Shown: piece by piece, positions 60,978 to 64,000 of the stretch
How positions within the stretch are numbered: the first letter of the stretch is position 1
Layout: each line of letters starts with the position of its first letter
Source of the DNA: JANXYW01 sp031400455
GTDB taxonomy: Bacteria > Chloroflexota > Dehalococcoidia > DSTF01 > JACRBR01
Direction: 5' to 3'
Length of the DNA: 64,000 bases
NCBI GenBank assembly: GCA_031400455.1
Contig: JANNPX010000019.1
Span: 62,001 to 126,000 of the forward strand
Notes under the pieces: model-generated
The model's input: the letters and a program-made list of their open reading frames with translations, nothing else
What the model was told of the DNA's origin: nothing
The model's database searches: none
Made by a program: the position numbers and the translations under genes

Positions 60978-62085
60978 ATGCAGGAACTACGCGAACGGCT
61001 TACCTCCCTCCGCGACCGCATCGCGCATGTCATGGTGCGTCTTTGACGTCCCCTCACTAGAAGCAGAGGCGGCCGCCCTTGAGGCACAGTCCGCCGAGCC
61101 CGATTTCTGGAACGAGCAGCAGTCCGCGCAGGACGCCATGCGGCGCCTGGCGGGAGTGCGCGCGCGCGTCGCCACGTGGCGCGGACTCGAGACGAACGTC
61201 GCCGACCTGCTCGAACTGGTCGACTTGGCCGAGGCCGAGTCAGATGACGCGACGGCCGCCGACATCGGCCGCGAGCTGGACGCGCTGGACGCGCAGGTCG
61301 ACGACCTCGAGTTCGTGCTGACGTTCTCGGGCCCCTACGACGCACGCAGCGCGATCTTGGCCATCCACGCCGGCGCAGGTGGCACCGAGTCGCAGGACTG
61401 GGCCGAGATGCTACTCCGGATGTTCCTCCGCTGGTGCGAGCGGCGCGGGTTCCCGTCGGAAGTCATCGACCTGATGCCCGGCGAAGAGGCCGGTATCAAG
61501 AGCGCCACCATCGAGATCATGGGCGAGTACGCGTATGGCTACCTCAAGAGCGAGCGCGGCGTCCACCGCCTCGTGCGGCTGTCGCCATTCGACTCGGAGA
61601 ACCGGCGCCACACGTCGTTCGCGCTCGTCGAAGTGATGCCGGAGGCGGGTGACGCGGCGGAGGTGAAGATCAACCCCGACGACATCCGCGTCGACGTCTA
61701 CCGTGCGAGCGGTCACGGCGGTCAGAACGTGCAGAAGAACTCCACCGCCATCCGCATCACGCACATTCCGACCGGGATCGTCGTCACGTGCCAGAACGAA
61801 CGCTCGCAGGGGCGCAACCGCGAGTCCGCGATGCGCGTGCTCGAGGCGCGGCTGATCCAGCTCGAGCTGCAGAAGCACGCGGAGGAGCAGGCGAAGATCA
61901 AGGGTGAGCACGTCAGCGCGGGATGGAGCAACCAGATACGCAGCTACGTGCTGCACCCGTACAAGATGGTGAAGGACCACCGTACTGGCTATGAGACCAG
62001 CAACGCCGCCGAGGTTCTGGACGGGGATCTGGACCCCGCCATCAAGGCGTACCTGAAGACGACAGTAGGAGCAGCCGATGCGTAA
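60978..62085 (+). CDS. prfB: peptide chain release factor 2, with programmed +1 frameshift
   Basis: RF2 ends translation at UGA/UAA. The zero frame from ATG 60978 gives MQELRERLTSLRDRIAHVMV, then R-L and an in-frame TGA at 61044; a +1 shift at CTT-TGA-C continues DVPSLEAEAAALEAQ to the end, 368 residues in all. This is the known RF2 autoregulation: low RF2 makes the ribosome slip. A GGTG just upstream is a weak match to the usual internal Shine-Dalgarno. Later motifs: GGTESQDWAEMLLRM, SPFDSENRRHTSF (stop-codon recognition) and GHGGQNVQK (GGQ). Its stop overlaps the next gene by 8 bases. Confidence 0.95.
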
Positions 62086-63370
62086 GTCGACCTTCGCCCT
62101 CGCCGTCTGCGCCGCACTGGCGCTCGCGTTCGGCGCACACGCACCAGCGCGCGTCGGCGCGCAACTCGCGGTGAACGTCATCGACGAGCAGCCGAGCAAC
62201 GAGTTTCCGCGGGGCGTCGCGTTCTCGATCACGTTCAGCACGTCGGCGGACGTGAAGGAAGTGCGGCTCCAGTACCACTTGGCTCCGGACGGCACCGGCG
62301 CCACTGCTGTCGCCGCCTGCACCGGTGCCGCCACGAAGACTTGCACGCACTCGCTCGTCAGCGGTACGGGCATCACGATCATCCCCGGCGCCGAGATCAC
62401 GTACCACTGGGATGTCGAGGACGCGGATGGGGGTAAGTTCTCGACCGAAGACAAACTGTACGTCCACGAAGACACGCGCTTCACGTTCCAGACGCTGCAG
62501 CAGGACAACATTACGCTCTACTACCACTCGGGCAGCGATTCGCAGGCACGCGCTGTCCTCAATGCGGCGGCTGAGACACTGGAGAAGGTCGGCGCGTTGG
62601 AGCGCGCGCAGGTTGCGTTTCCGATCAAGGTGTTTCTGTACACGACGGCGGAAGAGATGCAGCCGGCGATTGCACCGAAGGCGGGCGGGCGTGGCGTGGA
62701 GGTGCTCGGGGAGGTTGTCTACTCCGATACGGCGATGGTCTCTGCCGACGAGAATACGCTCGAGATCGTCCGTCACGAAGTCGCGCACATCGTCACGCGT
62801 GAGGCGACGAAGGGTCCGTTCGGCATCGCCTCGTGGGTGAACGAAGGCATCTCGGTCTACTCGCAGACCACACCGCTCTCGGGCCACGCAAACTCGCTCG
62901 AGACTGCTATCGAAAGCGACAGCGTGCTGTCATTCAAGGAACTGAATTCCTCCGCATCTGGTTCGACGGGCGATACCGTCGGCCTCTATTACGGCCAGGC
63001 GGGCTCGATCGTGAAGTTCCTGGTCGACACCTACGGAGCGGACAAGTTCGGCGACCTGCTCAAGGTGTTCAAGGACGGTTCGACGCCCGACAAGGCCTTC
63101 GAGTCTGTCTATGGGCTCGATCAGCTCGGCATTGAGAATGCGTGGCGCGAGTCCGTCGGCCTCGAAGCCCGCAGCGCCTCCGCGTCACCGACGCCAAGAG
63201 CGACGGAGGAAGCACGCGCCGCCGCAACATCTCCTGCGCGCACGCCCGATGCGTCGTCTGGCGACGATGGCGGAACGCCGGTCGTCACTATCGCCATCAT
63301 CATCGCGCTCGCGGCACTCCTCCTGGCCGCCGTCGTCGGTGCGGGCACGGTCCTCCTCCGCCGCACCTGA
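62078..63370 (+). CDS. secreted, membrane-anchored peptidase MA-like metalloprotease
   Basis: 430 residues: signal peptide (FALAVCAALALAFGAHAPA), a beta-rich region to about 150, a gluzincin-like catalytic part with HEVAH (about 233-237) and the third ligand in WVNEGISVY, a Thr/Ala/Pro spacer and a C-terminal helix (VVTIAIIIALAALLLAAVVGAGTVLL). This is the peptidase MA-like layout seen in several Chloroflexota proteins, facing outward. TAGGAGC precedes the ATG, and the start overlaps prfB by 8 bases, so it is co-translated although unrelated in function. Confidence 0.82.
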   Translation: MRKSTFALAVCAALALAFGAHAPARVGAQLAVNVIDEQPSNEFPRGVAFSITFSTSADVKEVRLQYHLAPDGTGATAVAACTGAATKTCTHSLVSGTGITIIPGAEITYHWDVEDADGGKFSTEDKLYVHEDTRFTFQTLQQDNITLYYHSGSDSQARAVLNAAAETLEKVGALERAQVAFPIKVFLYTTAEEMQPAIAPKAGGRGVEVLGEVVYSDTAMVSADENTLEIVRHEVAHIVTREATKGPFGIASWVNEGISVYSQTTPLSGHANSLETAIESDSVLSFKELNSSASGSTGDTVGLYYGQAGSIVKFLVDTYGADKFGDLLKVFKDGSTPDKAFESVYGLDQLGIENAWRESVGLEARSASASPTPRATEEARAAATSPARTPDASSGDDGGTPVVTIAIIIALAALLLAAVVGAGTVLLRRT

Positions 63371-63382
63371 TCGGCGGCGCGA

Positions 63383-64000
63383 CTAAAGGTCCGCGACGAA
63401 GCAGCCTGCCGTCTTCGACACGCGCAACACACCCTCCCACGCGATGATCTCCTCGATCAGCGCGCGCATTTCGCGCAGAATCGGGGCGCGGTGACTGCCG
63501 TCGGCGGGCCGATCGCGGATCGAATCGATGGAGTACGTCCCGTAGAACCGCAGCGCGGGGTCAGGATCCGCGAAGATGAACGCGTCGTTGCGGACGACGA
63601 GCTGGGCTGTTGGGAACGCCGATCGTACCAGCGCGAGGTCATCGAGCGTGAATCGCAATGCGTCGTGCGGGATGGCGGCGTAGCCAGCGCCCAGGACGGC
63701 CTGCGCGTGTAACTCGTCGAGTTGCGCGAGATTGTCCGCCCCGTTCGTCGAGATGACGGCGCGCCCGCCCTGCTTGAGGACGCGGCGAAACTCTGCCAGG
63801 GCGGCACGCTGATCGGGCACGTGGTAGAGCATGTGGTTCGCCATCACGCGGTCGACGGAAGCATCGCGGATCGGCAGCCGCTGCGCATCCGCCTGCGCCA
63901 CGTCCGCCGCATCGTTCGCGGCAAGCGCCTCTCGCACCATGCCCTGTGATGCGTCGAGCCCGACGATGCGCGCACCGAGCGCCACGAGCGGGCGATGGTA
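63383..64000 (-). CDS. class I SAM-dependent methyltransferase, 5' end off the window
   Basis: The frame is open to the right edge, so the start and the first SAM motif lie outside. Visible: GARIVGLDASQGMVREA (end of SAM motif I and the acidic ribose ligand), VAQADAQRLPIRDASVDRVMANHMLYHVPD (motif II region) and FRRVLKQGGRAVISTNG (motif III). The order is that of the UbiE/MenG-like group acting on small molecules or lipids. Convergent with the metalloprotease gene. Confidence 0.82.
   Translation of the reverse strand, partial: YHRPLVALGARIVGLDASQGMVREALAANDAADVAQADAQRLPIRDASVDRVMANHMLYHVPDQRAALAEFRRVLKQGGRAVISTNGADNLAQLDELHAQAVLGAGYAAIPHDALRFTLDDLALVRSAFPTAQLVVRNDAFIFADPDPALRFYGTYSIDSIRDRPADGSHRAPILREMRALIEEIIAWEGVLRVSKTAGCFVADL

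Overview
The window is GC-rich bacterial chromosome packed with housekeeping and metabolic genes on both strands. No insertion sequence, prophage or CRISPR array was seen. A Chloroflexota bacterium, perhaps Dehalococcoidia-like, is the best inference. Supporting signs are lipoproteins and surface proteins with Pro/Thr-rich spacers (PTxTP type), an F420-type LLM oxidoreductase, a geranylgeranyl reductase family protein, a YvcK protein with added N-terminal membrane helices, and an indirect glutamine-charging route (gltX next to tRNA-Gln and tRNA-Glu, gatB elsewhere in the window). No rRNA is present, so the placement is only moderately sure. A perfect ParB-type parS palindrome at 460-475 suggests the left end is origin-proximal.

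Layout. 1-8.8 kb: a truncated DinB protein, parS, peptide deformylase, then an overlapping run of a CCA-adding/HD enzyme, yajC, secD and secF, then a histone-deacetylase-like hydrolase, gltX and the tRNA-Gln/tRNA-Glu pair. 8.8-16.7 kb: two lipoproteins, a large acyl-CoA dehydrogenase, a PAS protein overlapping a metallo-beta-lactamase (MBL) fold gene, a TauE-type permease, a serine beta-lactamase-like enzyme and a frameshifted sugar dehydrogenase. 16.8-23.5 kb: a complete phosphate regulon, pstS-pstC-pstA-pstB-phoU plus a response regulator and sensor kinase, headed by Pho-box-like repeats. 23.5-37.2 kb: acetyltransferases, an LLM oxidoreductase, lipoproteins, a geranylgeranyl reductase family protein, a PH-domain membrane protein joined to a branched-chain aminotransferase, an MBL enzyme, a DUF4037 protein, a VOC protein, an SPFH protein, an alpha/beta hydrolase and an SRPBCC protein. 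37.0-45.3 kb: a minus-strand cluster acpS, nnrE/nnrD, cysteine desulfurase, unknown, pth, small membrane protein, mfd. 45.4-51.6 kb: folD, a 600-base non-coding stretch with an AT-rich half, a duplicated winged-helix regulator, yvcK, gatB, a degenerate receiver protein, tRNA-Leu and a cupin. 51.8-53.1 kb: two tandem paralogous small secreted proteins. 53.1-64 kb: a methyltransferase remnant, SDR, MOSC, DinB-like, enoyl-CoA hydratase and acyl-CoA ligase genes, a disordered Arg-rich protein, a DSD1-like PLP enzyme, an alkyltransferase (ogt type), prfB with its programmed frameshift, a secreted zinc-metallopeptidase-like protein and a truncated methyltransferase.

The main unifying signal is a recurring start architecture. 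At least ten genes have a TANNNT (or CATACT) hexamer followed by about 6 bases and then the start codon, with no Shine-Dalgarno sequence. This is what leaderless transcripts look like, and it fixes several start codons. Other non-coding structure includes heptamer arrays abutting two of these promoters, and several families of dispersed intergenic palindromes. The most novel-looking gene system is the tandem secreted pair at 51.9-53.0 kb, with a conserved Ile-Cys-His...His domain, repeat stalks and non-AUG starts.
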